Under the pieces are notes generated by a model that saw nothing but the letters and a program-made list of their open reading frames with translations, searched no databases and was not told the DNA's origin. From the NCBI RefSeq assembly GCF_900110875.1, contig NZ_FOFM01000001.1, positions 186,001 to 250,000 on the forward strand: a DNA stretch of 64,000 bases. The letters run 5' to 3'. Positions 8,635 through 17,638 of the stretch are shown here, one piece after another. The position numbers and the translations under genes were made by a program. Position 1 is the first letter of the stretch. Each line of letters starts with the position of its first letter. This stretch comes from Pseudovibrio axinellae (GTDB taxonomy: Bacteria; Pseudomonadota; Alphaproteobacteria; Rhizobiales; Stappiaceae).

Positions 8635-9183
8635 TCAAAGGATGAGCTTTGAAAGGGCGGCGGTGCGCTGGTTCCTTGATCCGCTCAGCTCTACAAGCCT
8701 TGGGAGCAGCTCCAACATTCCGAGCGTATCATCGCGGATAATCTGCTTTAGTCGTTCATCTGTTTGGTGGCGCAGTTCTACCTCTTCGATCTGTGCAGTT
8801 ATTTCATCTGGTGTTGAAAGCGGAAGAAATATGATCAGATCCAAAGCTGCTAAAGCCTTTTCTATCCTCACCAAGAGCTGACCAGATGGCTCCCACTGTG
8901 CGCCCTCGCGCTCACTGAGCACTTCCAGATAGGCAATGAAATCCAGCGGGCAACGATCGAAGATGATGTCTTGCTCATGCTCCGCGCTGAGGATTGATTG
9001 CAGGTTGTGGTTCAGCTGCTCCATAAAGTCGTCGATGGACGGTTGCTGTGCAAACATGACGCCCTGCTGAGCGAGCTCCCAGTACGGCTCCTGAACCACC
9101 TCGTAGGCTTGATGTTGGTCGACGAAATCTTCCTGGAGCGTTGTTTTCCCACTGCCATGGGTGCCGGTGACTGCAATCCTCAT
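8635..9183 (-). CDS. AAA-family P-loop nucleotide-binding protein (kinase-like)
   Basis: A 182-residue soluble protein. The Walker A motif GTHGSGKTT lies at residues 7-15, and a likely catalytic segment DIIFDRCPLDFIAYLE follows at about 75-90. These features place it among small P-loop kinases of the AAA_28/NadR-kinase-like group, which phosphorylate nucleosides or other small molecules; the substrate is unknown. The start is supported by AAGGA 6 bases upstream. It follows the holC-methyltransferase pair on the same strand, but a strong terminator (9201-9236) ends only about 18 bases before its ATG, so it is either transcribed by read-through or has a promoter inside the terminator region. 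Confidence 0.75.
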   Translation of the reverse strand: MRIAVTGTHGSGKTTLQEDFVDQHQAYEVVQEPYWELAQQGVMFAQQPSIDDFMEQLNHNLQSILSAEHEQDIIFDRCPLDFIAYLEVLSEREGAQWEPSGQLLVRIEKALAALDLIIFLPLSTPDEITAQIEEVELRHQTDERLKQIIRDDTLGMLELLPRLVELSGSRNQRTAALSKLIL

Positions 9184-9200
9184 TGTGATCCTTTAAAGCA

Positions 9201-9236
9201 AAAAGCGCCTCTCTTTACGCAAAGAGCAAGGCGCTT
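9201..9236 (-). terminator. Intrinsic terminator after the methyltransferase gene
   Basis: A two-part stem AAGCGCC...CTCTTT/AAAGAG...GGCGCTT (9203-9216 with 9221-9236) is followed on the minus strand by a T run. It lies directly upstream of the P-loop kinase-like gene, and the T run is about 18 bases from that gene's start codon. Confidence 0.8.
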
Positions 9237-9270
9237 GGTTATCTGGCCGTCTTTTGACACTTGATAGCTG

Positions 9271-9963
9271 TTAGGCTTTGCGCTTGAGTTCCAGCCAAAT
9301 ATGCGGAATGGTGCGGCCATCCTCTTTATGCAAGGTGTATGTATACCTCACACTTTGCTCAAAGTTATCGTCACAAAACATTGATAACTCAGAGTTAGTT
9401 AGAGGCCATGGCGGACCAGAGGCGTCCTCATCCTCCTCACAATAGCGGGTGAGGATAATTAGAGTGCCACCAGGTGCAACGAGGCTTTTCAGCGGTTTCA
9501 CGAAGCTTTTGCGCAGCTCGCTACTGACGGCTTGCAAGGTGTAACATTCGTAGACCAGATCAAACTTCCCAACCCAGTCCTGCGGCGGGTTCATAAGATC
9601 GGCGCACCGAAACTCTACCTCGCCAGCTGGGAACCGTGAAGTCGCCCATTTGATGGCTGAGGGTGCAACATCAAAGGCAGAGGTTTTCCAGCCTGCCATG
9701 TGCAGCGCGTTGGCGTTGTCGCCTAAACCGCACCCTACATCCAATGCGGTGCGCCCTTGCCCGTTGTTGGCTTCAAGCCACTTCGCCAATGGTTCTTTCG
9801 GCTTTAACTCTGCCCACGGAATCTCATTGGTGTCACCGTTTGCCGAGGTATAGACTTGCTCAAACCAGCTCTTTCGGCTTTCCCAGCTGCCATCGCTCGC
9901 GCCTTCAAGCTTATCCAGACGCTCATGGAGCTGCTTGCGGTGATCCATATCCTGCGTGCTCAT
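9271..9963 (-). CDS. Class I SAM-dependent methyltransferase
   Basis: A 230-residue soluble Rossmann-fold methyltransferase. Motif I is LDVGCGLGDNA, motif II is around TSAFDVAPSAI, and a motif IV-type segment is FDLVYECYTLQAV. The fold is of the methyltransf_25/TehB-like group acting on small molecules or thiols; the acceptor cannot be assigned. The ATG at 9963 overlaps the holC stop codon (ATGA) and has GGAA just upstream, so it is preferred over an in-frame ATG at 9978. It is translationally coupled to holC and followed by a terminator. Confidence 0.8.
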   Translation of the reverse strand: MSTQDMDHRKQLHERLDKLEGASDGSWESRKSWFEQVYTSANGDTNEIPWAELKPKEPLAKWLEANNGQGRTALDVGCGLGDNANALHMAGWKTSAFDVAPSAIKWATSRFPAGEVEFRCADLMNPPQDWVGKFDLVYECYTLQAVSSELRKSFVKPLKSLVAPGGTLIILTRYCEEDEDASGPPWPLTNSELSMFCDDNFEQSVRYTYTLHKEDGRTIPHIWLELKRKA

Positions 9964-10409
9964 GCTTTCCGATCCCATCCGCCGCTGTCAGTTTGCGCCC
10001 AGTATGTGAGGTCGTGGCCCGTGTCCTTCACCTCAACCCAGCGCTTGCGCGCTTCTTGCAAAGCGTCTTGATCATTGCCGTCAAACATATAGACAACGCG
10101 CTGGTACTGAGCCGGGTCTGGCAGAGGCGCACGATCTACCAGAAAGCGGACGATTGCCTCATTGGGGTTATCGCTTTCTGTCGTGAGGTAAATCGGCTGA
10201 TACTCGGGATGCCCTTCCTTCTTGGTGCCGTGAGGCAAGAACCCATCTTCTGAGTAGGTCCAAAGGTAAGCGTCAATTGCATCGCACCGTTCTTCTGTTG
10301 CGAATTGGACCGTCACCACCCAATCTCTCTCAAGACATTTTTCTAGGAGAGTTGGCAGCGCCCTTTCCAGCGGAAACTTTGACAGCTGATAGAACAGCAC
10401 TTCACTCAT
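9960..10409 (-). CDS. holC: DNA polymerase III chi subunit
   Basis: A 149-residue protein matching the HolC family: N-terminal FYQLSKFPLERALPTLLEKCL, central DAIDAYLWTYSEDGFLPHGT and C-terminal PDPAQYQRVVYMFDGND. Chi links the clamp-loader complex to single-stranded DNA-binding protein during replication. The frame is open upstream to an ATG at 10463, but family members begin at M-S-E-V-L-F-Y, which is the ATG at 10409. In many alphaproteobacteria holC lies directly downstream of pepA. Here the two stay in the same order and strand but about 700 bases apart, with terminators and a small opposite-strand ORF between. Confidence 0.9.
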   Translation of the reverse strand: MSEVLFYQLSKFPLERALPTLLEKCLERDWVVTVQFATEERCDAIDAYLWTYSEDGFLPHGTKKEGHPEYQPIYLTTESDNPNEAIVRFLVDRAPLPDPAQYQRVVYMFDGNDQDALQEARKRWVEVKDTGHDLTYWAQTDSGGWDRKA

Positions 10410-10558
10410 ATTCTGGTGTCCCGTTTTTCCCTCAGGCTTGGAGGCTACCCCAACCCAGTGCACCCTTTAGCGCATGCTGGTTCTGGCTTTGTGTGGTATA
10501 TGTAAAGCTCAAATCACAGCGTTTTTCAATTGACCACACTTTAATCTAAAAATTGCCG

Positions 10559-10586
10559 TGAATATCCATATAACCTGGGATATTCA
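10559..10586. repeat. 9-bp inverted repeat upstream of holC
   Basis: TGAATATCC and GGATATTCA (10559-10567, 10578-10586) are separated by 10 bases. There is no T run, so an operator is more likely than a terminator. It lies 150 bases upstream of holC and 120 bases upstream of the small plus-strand ORF. Confidence 0.4.
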
Positions 10587-10705
10587 TAGGAATCATTGAT
10601 AAACTCCACCCAGACGTTTTAAAGGTCTGGACTTGATCACATTCTCGGGGAATTTCATTGGTGTGTTAAGCTTGGCGAAACCCACTTCCGACTATGGAGG
10701 GTGAA

Positions 10706-10885
10706 ATGCCCTCACCTGTGTGCTCTTGTGGGTCCGCAGGCATTGTATATTTAGGAAATGACCAAATGGCAGCGCGTATTGCTTTATTCTTTGCTCTTGT
10801 ATCCGGCCTTGTTGGGATAACAGCAGCTGTGGGCGCAATGATTCCAGACAATTCTGGTGCCTGTGTTCATTATCAGACCTGCTGA
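10706..10885 (+). CDS. Possible small membrane protein, unknown
   Basis: A 59-codon ORF preceded by a good ribosome-binding site (GGAGG, 5 bases from the ATG at 10706; an in-frame ATG at 10694 overlaps that site). The product has a short N-terminus with two cysteines, one hydrophobic helix (IALFFALVSGLVGITAAVGAM) and a short C-terminal tail with two more cysteines. A 19-bp terminator follows at 10967. I do not recognise a family. The helix plus ribosome-binding site plus terminator make it plausible, but it could be chance. Confidence 0.4.
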   Translation: MPSPVCSCGSAGIVYLGNDQMAARIALFFALVSGLVGITAAVGAMIPDNSGACVHYQTC

Positions 10886-10966
10886 TTAAGTAACAGGAGT
10901 GGCTTTTATCTCTCTAGCCCGCTCGTGCTTTTAAAAATAAACGCATCACGCATTTATTTCTTGCAG

Positions 10967-11015
10967 TTCAAAACAAAAGCCCCGCCTGACAAATCAGCGG
11001 GGCTTTTGTTTTGAA
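10967..11015. terminator. Strong bidirectional terminator
   Basis: A perfect 19-bp stem (10967-10985 with 10997-11015) has a GCCCCGC/GCGGGGC core and A/T-rich outer pairs that provide T runs on both strands. It separates the small plus-strand ORF from pepA. Confidence 0.9.
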
Positions 11016-11054
11016 GTTGAACAGACGCCATACACCACCGCAACAAGCCCAGCA

Positions 11055-11092
11055 AAAAAGGCCGGCCACATGTGGATGTGACCGGCCTTTTT
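11055..11092 (-). terminator. Intrinsic terminator of pepA
   Basis: Stem AAAAAGGCCGG/CCGGCCTTTTT flanking a loop with an internal ACAT/ATGT pairing, 34 bases past the pepA stop codon. Confidence 0.85.
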
Positions 11093-11125
11093 CAAATGTA
11101 AACACGCATAGGCGTTGCGAAAGGT

Positions 11126-12616
11126 TTAGCCTTCGAAATGCTCTTTGATCATGCGGTTAAGCGCACGCACACCAAAACCAGAAGCCCAGCCTTGCGAAAT
11201 CGCGGTCTTTTTGGAGCCCATCGCAACGCCAGCAATATCAATGTGTGCCCATTTGGTTTCATTGGTATGACGCTGCAGATAAACAGCTGCAGTGCTCGCA
11301 CCACCCCAGCGATTACCGCCAGTGTTGCGCATATCTGCATTTGGAGTATCGATCATCTTGTCATACTCATCGCCAAGTGGCAGGCGCCACATTTTCTCGG
11401 CGGTTGTCTCACCAGCAGCACAGATTTTTGCAGCCAGATCATCATCCTCTGAGAAGACACCAGCGCGGTGACCACCCAGCGCGACCATGCAAGCACCGGT
11501 AAGGGTCGCAAGATCAATCATGAACTTTGGTGAAAAACGCTCCTGAGTGTACCAAAGAGCATCGCCCAGCACCAAACGGCCTTCAGCATCGGTGTTGAGG
11601 ATCTCAACTGTCTGACCAGACATGGTTTTAACGATGTCACCTGGACGAATTGCGTTTCCATCCGGCATGTTTTCAACCAGACCCAGCACACAAACTGCGT
11701 TTACCGCTGCTTTACGCCCTGCAAGGGCTTTCATGAGACCGATAACAGCAGCTGCGCCACCCATATCACCCTTCATGTCTTCCATGCCAGCACCTGGCTT
11801 CAAGGAGATACCGCCGGTATCGAACACAACGCCTTTACCGACAAACGCGATTGGTGCTTCGCCTTCTTTGCCGCCGTTCCATTTCATAACAGCAAGACGG
11901 GATGGACGAACGGAACCCTGACCAACGGCCAGAAGGGCATTCATGCCCAGTTCCTGCATCTTATCTTCGTCGAGGATCTCAACTTCTACACCAAGCTCGG
12001 AGAGCTGCTGAGCTTTGGCAGCAAACTCAACTGGACCAAGTGTGTTTGCTGGCTCGTCAACAAGCCTACGTGCAAGCAACGTGCCTTGTGCAACAGCTTC
12101 AGCTTCTGCCCATGAAAGCTCAGCAGCACCAGCATCTTGAACCTTAAGGGTCAATGAGCAGGCTTTGTCGCCGTCAGCTTCTTTCTTCACAGTGCGATAG
12201 GTGTCAAACTTGTAACCACGCAGCAATGCGCCCTGTGCAAAATCAGCGGCTTGTTGGGCGGTTGCAGCCGAGGGGAAGGTCACTTCCGCATCTTCAGCTT
12301 TCAACGCCAGCAATTTACCAGCAACTTCACCGCCCAGATTAACCCAGTCCCGGTCTTTCAGTTCTTCAATTTTGCCAAGTCCAGCAACAATCAAACGCTC
12401 TGCGTCCATACCTTGAGGTGCAAGCAGGTGCATGATAGCGGACTTTTTGCCGTTGAAGTCTGCCGTTTTTGCAGCGCGCGCAACAGTTTCGCTCGCCGAA
12501 CCCATCACACCCTCGGCCTCAGCAGCAAAGTTAAGTTCTTCGCCAGCAAAGACAACTTGAGAACGCGCTGTAGGCTTGGAGTATTGTGCAAACTTGATGG
12601 ATGTGAATTGCGTCAT
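11126..12616 (-). CDS. pepA: Leucyl aminopeptidase (M17)
   Basis: A 496-residue M17 cytosolic aminopeptidase that removes N-terminal residues (preferring leucine) using two divalent metals. The family signature NTDAEGRL is at residues 341-348, and the metal-binding/catalytic stretch GKGVVFDTGGISLKP is at 260-274. The N-terminal macro-like domain and length are normal for the hexameric enzyme. In some bacteria PepA also binds DNA and aids site-specific recombination; nothing here tests that. It is divergent from the lptF operon, a common alphaproteobacterial arrangement, and has its own terminator. Confidence 0.95.
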   Translation of the reverse strand: MTQFTSIKFAQYSKPTARSQVVFAGEELNFAAEAEGVMGSASETVARAAKTADFNGKKSAIMHLLAPQGMDAERLIVAGLGKIEELKDRDWVNLGGEVAGKLLALKAEDAEVTFPSAATAQQAADFAQGALLRGYKFDTYRTVKKEADGDKACSLTLKVQDAGAAELSWAEAEAVAQGTLLARRLVDEPANTLGPVEFAAKAQQLSELGVEVEILDEDKMQELGMNALLAVGQGSVRPSRLAVMKWNGGKEGEAPIAFVGKGVVFDTGGISLKPGAGMEDMKGDMGGAAAVIGLMKALAGRKAAVNAVCVLGLVENMPDGNAIRPGDIVKTMSGQTVEILNTDAEGRLVLGDALWYTQERFSPKFMIDLATLTGACMVALGGHRAGVFSEDDDLAAKICAAGETTAEKMWRLPLGDEYDKMIDTPNADMRNTGGNRWGGASTAAVYLQRHTNETKWAHIDIAGVAMGSKKTAISQGWASGFGVRALNRMIKEHFEG

Positions 12617-12900
12617 ATGGTCGTTTCTTTCCTCAGACTAAACTGCGACCGGCGTTTTCTAGCATAATATTCTAGTGAACACAGATATACATGTGCCTTA
12701 GCCGCGCTTAAAACTCATGTCAGAACATGGCGTGATAATGGTCTCGTTTCAAGGCTGAGTGAAGAAACTTGCGAGTTTATTCATTAAAAGATCCTGAGAA
12801 CCGACTTTCAGCCACATTCCGTGCTATTGAGTGGCATTGAATCATTTTGTGGCTTGGCCGCTCCCATAATGAACAAGAAAAGGTTCTGGTGCACGGCACA

Positions 12901-14094
12901 ATGAAGACTATTGAACGTTATATCATCAGGCGATGCTCGACCGCCTTTATCGTGACCCTGGCAGCCATGACTGGTGTTGTCTGGTCTACGCAAGCGTTGC
13001 GCCAACTGGATCTGGTGACCTCAAAAGGTCAAACACTTCTTCAGTTTGGCTATATCACTGCCCTTGCGCTCCCACTCCTCATTCTGATTGTTGCACCCTT
13101 TGCAATGATGCTGGCGTTTATTATTGTTTTAAATAGTATGTCACGCGACAGTGAGCTGATCGTCATCAATGCATCGGGTGCCTCTAAATGGCTTGTATTG
13201 CGGCCTGTTTTGATCTTCTCCGTTATGATCACAGCGCTTATGTACTTTTTGTCGACCTATCTGGCACCTACCGGGCTGGCGGAGCTTCGCAGTGAGCTAA
13301 CACGCGTGCGCGTTGATCTGGTTGCAAATATCATCAAACCTGGCAGGTTCATTCCGATTGAAGAGAACCTGACTTTCCATATTCGCAACCGAAGCGGAGA
13401 TGGTGCACTTGAAGGCCTTTTGCTGGATGATGCCCGCGACCCAGAAACGTCCTTTACCTACACAGCGGAAACGGGACGGATCATCGAAGCTGCTGACAAG
13501 ACGCTCCTTGTGATGCTTGATGGAACAATCCAGCGGCGACCTAAGGGTGGGCAGGACATGTCCATCGTGAGCTTTGAGAGCTATGGCTTTGATTTATCCG
13601 CGATGATTCCCGAGGCCCGAGAGCCAACTTTCAAGTCTAGTGAGCGCCCGACATTTGAATTACTGAATGCAAAAGCTGGCGATTCTTATGCAGCAAAGCA
13701 CTTGGACAAGCTAATTGTGGAATTCCATGATCGTTTGAGCGTTCCGCTTTACCCAATTGCCTTTGGGCTGATCATCTACGCATTCCTTGGTACCCCCAAG
13801 ACCACCCGACAAGACCAAGGTCTTGCAATAACAACAACAATCGCTGTTGCGACTCTGCTGAGAACTGCAGGTTTTGGCGCAACACTAATCGTGAGTGCAG
13901 CTCCAGATATGTTCCCGTTGCTCTATGCAATCCCAATAATCGCAATTGCGCTTGCTGCTTGGTCCATTAGCCTAAACAAAAGACCTTGGTTGGTTCAGAG
14001 TCTGGTCAATGGGGCACATTCCCTTTCCGATATGGTTGGGCGTGTGTTCTCGAAACTGGTTGGGCGTAAAAACCAAGGGTCAGCAGGGTTGTAA
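12901..14094 (+). CDS. lptF: LPS export ABC transporter permease LptF
   Basis: A 397-residue inner-membrane permease, one half of the LptFG pair that with LptB extracts LPS and passes it to LptC/LptA. It has three N-terminal transmembrane helices, a periplasmic beta-jellyroll (about residues 115-270) and three C-terminal helices (SVPLYPIAFGLIIYAFLG onward). The open frame extends to 12847, but the ATG at 12901 matches the family N-terminus (MKTIERYIIRR). Its TAA overlaps the lptG ATG (TAATG), so the pair is translationally coupled. First gene of a six-gene operon running to rsmA. Confidence 0.93.
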   Translation: MKTIERYIIRRCSTAFIVTLAAMTGVVWSTQALRQLDLVTSKGQTLLQFGYITALALPLLILIVAPFAMMLAFIIVLNSMSRDSELIVINASGASKWLVLRPVLIFSVMITALMYFLSTYLAPTGLAELRSELTRVRVDLVANIIKPGRFIPIEENLTFHIRNRSGDGALEGLLLDDARDPETSFTYTAETGRIIEAADKTLLVMLDGTIQRRPKGGQDMSIVSFESYGFDLSAMIPEAREPTFKSSERPTFELLNAKAGDSYAAKHLDKLIVEFHDRLSVPLYPIAFGLIIYAFLGTPKTTRQDQGLAITTTIAVATLLRTAGFGATLIVSAAPDMFPLLYAIPIIAIALAAWSISLNKRPWLVQSLVNGAHSLSDMVGRVFSKLVGRKNQGSAGL

Positions 14095-15185
14095 TGGCAG
14101 GAAGAACACTCAGTCTTTACATTTCCAAACGGTTCTTCAAGTCGATCCTGGCTCTCTTTCTGTTTGCGACCGTACTCATCCTTCTTTTTGATGTGCTTGA
14201 GCTTGTACGCCGCGGGGGTGACCGCGAAGGTTTCTCCATGCTGCGCATCGTTGCGATTTCCGTATTGCGCGTTCCATTACTGCTGGAACAAGTCATTCCA
14301 TTTGCGGTGCTTTTTGGATCCATATGGGCCTTCGTCTCACTGAGCAGAAGCCTTGAACTTGTGGTGGCACGTGCTGCTGGCATCTCAGTCTGGCAATTCA
14401 CCGCCCCTGCACTTCTGACTGGTCTCTTTATCGGTATCTTTTCCGTTATCGCATACAACCCAGGTGCGGTTTATCTGCAAAAAAAATCAGACGAGATCGC
14501 TGAAGGGCTTTTTAGTGTTGAGCAAACTTACCTGCTGGAAGGTTCTGGTGAGGTCTGGCTTCGGCAAAATGGCACGGATGGTGAATCCGTTTTACACGCC
14601 CGCCACACCAGTGGTCAGGGAGCAACGCTCAATGGCCTGACACTGTTCTCATTTGACCGTCAAGGCGAGTTCTCAGAGAGAATCGAAGCACGCAAGGCCG
14701 TTCTTGGAGAAGGGATGTGGCGTTTAACTGACGCCGTTGTCTACGCTTTGGACACTGATCCACAACATTATGATAACTACACAGTCAGCACATTTTTGAC
14801 CCCGACAGAGGTCAAGGAGAGCATAGGTTCACCGGAATCCATTAGCTTTTGGAGTCTTCCACGCTTTATCGAGCTATCCAAAAGGGCCGGACTACCTGCG
14901 TATAGGTATTCTTTACAATATCAGACTCTTCTAGCCAAACCCCTGTTACTTGTGGCAATGATTGTTATTGCTGCTGCTGTTTCGCTGCGTGTTTCGCGTT
15001 TTGGGGGAATTGGTCGCCTGATTGCCTGGGGGATTTTGTGTGGGTTCGTGCTTTACGCCGTCTCTGAAATCTCTAAGGACTTGGGTGGAGCCGGAATCGT
15101 CCCAACAGCGGTTGCGGCATGGGCACCTGGCGTATTTGGGGTTCTTATGGGTTTCACTATTCTGTTGAACCAGGAGGATGGTTGA
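14094..15185 (+). CDS. lptG: LPS export ABC transporter permease LptG
   Basis: A 363-residue partner of LptF with the same plan of three transmembrane helices, periplasmic domain and three helices. The conserved cytoplasmic coupling-helix segment SRSLELVVARAAGISVWQ is at about residues 80-100. It acts in the inner membrane as part of LptB2FG. Its start overlaps the lptF stop, and its own stop overlaps the lptD start, so all three are coupled. Length is normal for the family. Confidence 0.93.
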   Translation: MAGRTLSLYISKRFFKSILALFLFATVLILLFDVLELVRRGGDREGFSMLRIVAISVLRVPLLLEQVIPFAVLFGSIWAFVSLSRSLELVVARAAGISVWQFTAPALLTGLFIGIFSVIAYNPGAVYLQKKSDEIAEGLFSVEQTYLLEGSGEVWLRQNGTDGESVLHARHTSGQGATLNGLTLFSFDRQGEFSERIEARKAVLGEGMWRLTDAVVYALDTDPQHYDNYTVSTFLTPTEVKESIGSPESISFWSLPRFIELSKRAGLPAYRYSLQYQTLLAKPLLLVAMIVIAAAVSLRVSRFGGIGRLIAWGILCGFVLYAVSEISKDLGGAGIVPTAVAAWAPGVFGVLMGFTILLNQEDG

Positions 15186-17587
15186 TGGGTTCGACCTCGA
15201 TCCTGAAACAGAAAATCAAGCGAGTTGGGGCTGGCTGCGTATCGCCAGAATACCTTCGTACTGTCTCTGCGCTTGCTTTGCTATGCGGTGCTGGCCTTTT
15301 GGCTATCAGCGCGCCTGTAGTTGCGCAGATCGATCTATCGCAAACTGCCAAGCAGGCGGTTGATACTTCTCAGCCAATGATGCTTGAAGCGCTTGAGCTT
15401 CAGTATGACTTTGATAATGACATCATTGTCGCATTCGGCGGCGTCGAGATCTATTTCGATAATTACACATTGCAAGCTGACCGCGTTACTTACAATCGTA
15501 AGGACGGGAAATTCTCTGCACATGGCAACGTGAGAATGACTGAGCCAGATGGCAACCTCATTCTTGCAGATAACCTGACGCTGAGCGATGACTTCTCTGA
15601 GGGGTTCATCCAAGCACTGCAGATTGATACACCTCAGTTCACTCATTTCATTGCGGAAAGTGCTGAGCGCTCAGGTGACAATGTTACGACACTGAATAAC
15701 GGAACCTACTCCGTTTATCAAAAAGCTCCGAAGCCTCCGCTTTGGCAGATCAAATCCACAACGATCATTCACAATCAACAAGAGCGCCGAATCTATTTCG
15801 AAGGCGCATCTATTGAGTTGTTTGGTCATACGATTGCAAAGGTCCCTTATTTTTCGATCGCGGATCCATCCGTTGGTCGCAAATCTGGCTTCTTGCTACC
15901 GCGCTTTATCGCTAAGAACCGTCTTGGGTATGGTACTGCGATCCCATACTATTGGTCGCTCTCACCCACTTATGACATGACGGTTACTGTGACGCCGCTT
16001 ACAAAACAGGGCGTTTTGGGGCAGCTTGACTGGCGTCAGAAATTTGACCGCGGATCCTACAATATTTCGGTTGGCGGCATATCCCAAGCAGACCCGAATG
16101 AATTTTTGGGCTCAAGTGGAGATGTCCGTGGCCGCTTTATCGTGCACACAGATGGTAGTTTTAACTTAAGTAGCCTCTGGAAAACCGGCTGGGATATCAC
16201 TTACGCAACGGATCGTGCTTTTCGCGAGGATTATGGCTTTGCGCAGTTTGGAAGCGCAGATGAAGTTTCCAAGTTGTATCTAAAAGGCCAAACCCAGCGT
16301 AACTTATTTGATGCCAATGCCTATGCATTCCAGCTCACTCAGGAAAACAACCCAGATCCGACACAGCCGATGAATCCAGTCGGGCCGTTCACCCCTGTTA
16401 ATGATGACCTGCAAGAGAAACAGCCCTACGTTCACCCGTCGATTGATAACTCGATTTACTTTGAGAAGTCGATTTTGGGCGGGCAGCTGAACTATGACGG
16501 CAACCTGACGAGCCTCACCCGTGAGACAACCGATGCATTCTCCGTGAATGGAGTTGACCGGTTCCGCGGGGTTGAGGGAACTTTTACTCGTTTGAGTGCT
16601 AACCTGACGTGGCAGCGTACGTTCATCGATCCACTCGGACAGGTTTTCACGCCATTTGCCTATGCGAAGACAAACCTTTATTTCCTCGCAAACGCGGATG
16701 AGAACGTCACTGAACTTTCAGATGACGCGGTCGTCTTCCGAGGGATGCCGGCAGTCGGTCTGGAGTATCGTTATCCATTCCTGTCGAGCTTCAATGGTGG
16801 CAACCAGATCATTGAGCCTGTTGCACAGCTTATTGTTCGCCCTAACGAAACATCGATTGGTGAGCTGCCGAACGAAGACGCACAGTCGATCGTTTTCGAC
16901 GCTTCCACTTTGTTTGAATGGGATAAGTTTTCTGGATTTGACCGTAACGAAGGCGGAACGCGTGCTAACATTGGTCTGCAATATAAATTGCAGTTTGACC
17001 AAGGCTCGTTTGTAAGCGCTCTGTTTGGTCGCTCCTTCCAGCTTGCTGGAGAAAATTCCTACTCAGTCCCTGGTATTCTGGATGCGACTGGCGATTCTGG
17101 TCTCCAGACCACAGGGTCTGATTACGTCACCAGCCTTTACTTCGACACCAATACCGGGTTCCGCATCGGCGGTAATGCTCGCTTCAACGAGCATGACTTT
17201 GGCGTTGCGCGTACGGAAATCAGCGCAAGTGGCCGTTATGGACCTGCCTCGACTGTTCTTTCCTATGCATATCTGGCAGAGCGTCCAGACGCAGGAATTG
17301 ATGAGCAGCGCTCCGAGGTGGTTGGCGCGCTCAACTTGAACCTTCAGGAAAACTGGCGCTTATTCGGCTCCCTTCGTTACGATATTATCAATGAGAATAT
17401 CGTGCAGGATACGGTCGGAGTTGGTTACGATGACGAAGGCTTCTCTGCCTCAATCTCCTACGGTGAAGACCGGAGCCGGAACAATGGCGAGCCTGTCGAA
17501 CGGATCCTCTTCTTCCGATTCGGCCTCAGAACCATTGGCGACACCAGCCTCTCAACCTCAACCTCTGAGTCAAACGCGAATGACTAA
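15185..17587 (+). CDS. lptD: LPS assembly outer-membrane protein LptD (OstA/Imp)
   Basis: An 800-residue outer-membrane protein that with LptE inserts LPS into the outer leaflet. The N-terminus has a basic region and a hydrophobic signal ending near PVVAQ (about residue 48). An OstA/LptA-like jellyroll follows (LELQYDFDNDIIVAFGGVEIYFDNYTLQADRV is the family-typical start), then a long beta-barrel with the conserved YWSLSPTYDMTV stretch. The open frame extends upstream to 15119, inside lptG. The ATG at 15185, with AGGAGGA about 8 bases upstream and overlapping the lptG stop, is the better start. Cysteines are nearly absent from the mature part, so the disulfide control known in E. coli LptD is not evident. 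Confidence 0.93.
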   Translation: MGSTSILKQKIKRVGAGCVSPEYLRTVSALALLCGAGLLAISAPVVAQIDLSQTAKQAVDTSQPMMLEALELQYDFDNDIIVAFGGVEIYFDNYTLQADRVTYNRKDGKFSAHGNVRMTEPDGNLILADNLTLSDDFSEGFIQALQIDTPQFTHFIAESAERSGDNVTTLNNGTYSVYQKAPKPPLWQIKSTTIIHNQQERRIYFEGASIELFGHTIAKVPYFSIADPSVGRKSGFLLPRFIAKNRLGYGTAIPYYWSLSPTYDMTVTVTPLTKQGVLGQLDWRQKFDRGSYNISVGGISQADPNEFLGSSGDVRGRFIVHTDGSFNLSSLWKTGWDITYATDRAFREDYGFAQFGSADEVSKLYLKGQTQRNLFDANAYAFQLTQENNPDPTQPMNPVGPFTPVNDDLQEKQPYVHPSIDNSIYFEKSILGGQLNYDGNLTSLTRETTDAFSVNGVDRFRGVEGTFTRLSANLTWQRTFIDPLGQVFTPFAYAKTNLYFLANADENVTELSDDAVVFRGMPAVGLEYRYPFLSSFNGGNQIIEPVAQLIVRPNETSIGELPNEDAQSIVFDASTLFEWDKFSGFDRNEGGTRANIGLQYKLQFDQGSFVSALFGRSFQLAGENSYSVPGILDATGDSGLQTTGSDYVTSLYFDTNTGFRIGGNARFNEHDFGVARTEISASGRYGPASTVLSYAYLAERPDAGIDEQRSEVVGALNLNLQENWRLFGSLRYDIINENIVQDTVGVGYDDEGFSASISYGEDRSRNNGEPVERILFFRFGLRTIGDTSLSTSTSESNAND

Positions 17588-17606
17588 GTAGGTAATTACA
17601 CTTAAA

Positions 17607-17638
17607 CCTCAGGCTATGCACAAAAAAATAGCCTGAGG
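17607..17638. repeat. Inverted repeat between lptD and the SurA-like gene
   Basis: A perfect 11-bp inverted repeat CCTCAGGCTAT/ATAGCCTGAGG with a 10-base A-rich loop lies 20 bases past the lptD stop. No T run follows on either strand, so it is more likely an mRNA-stabilising or processing hairpin, or a weak terminator, than a strong one. Confidence 0.6.
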
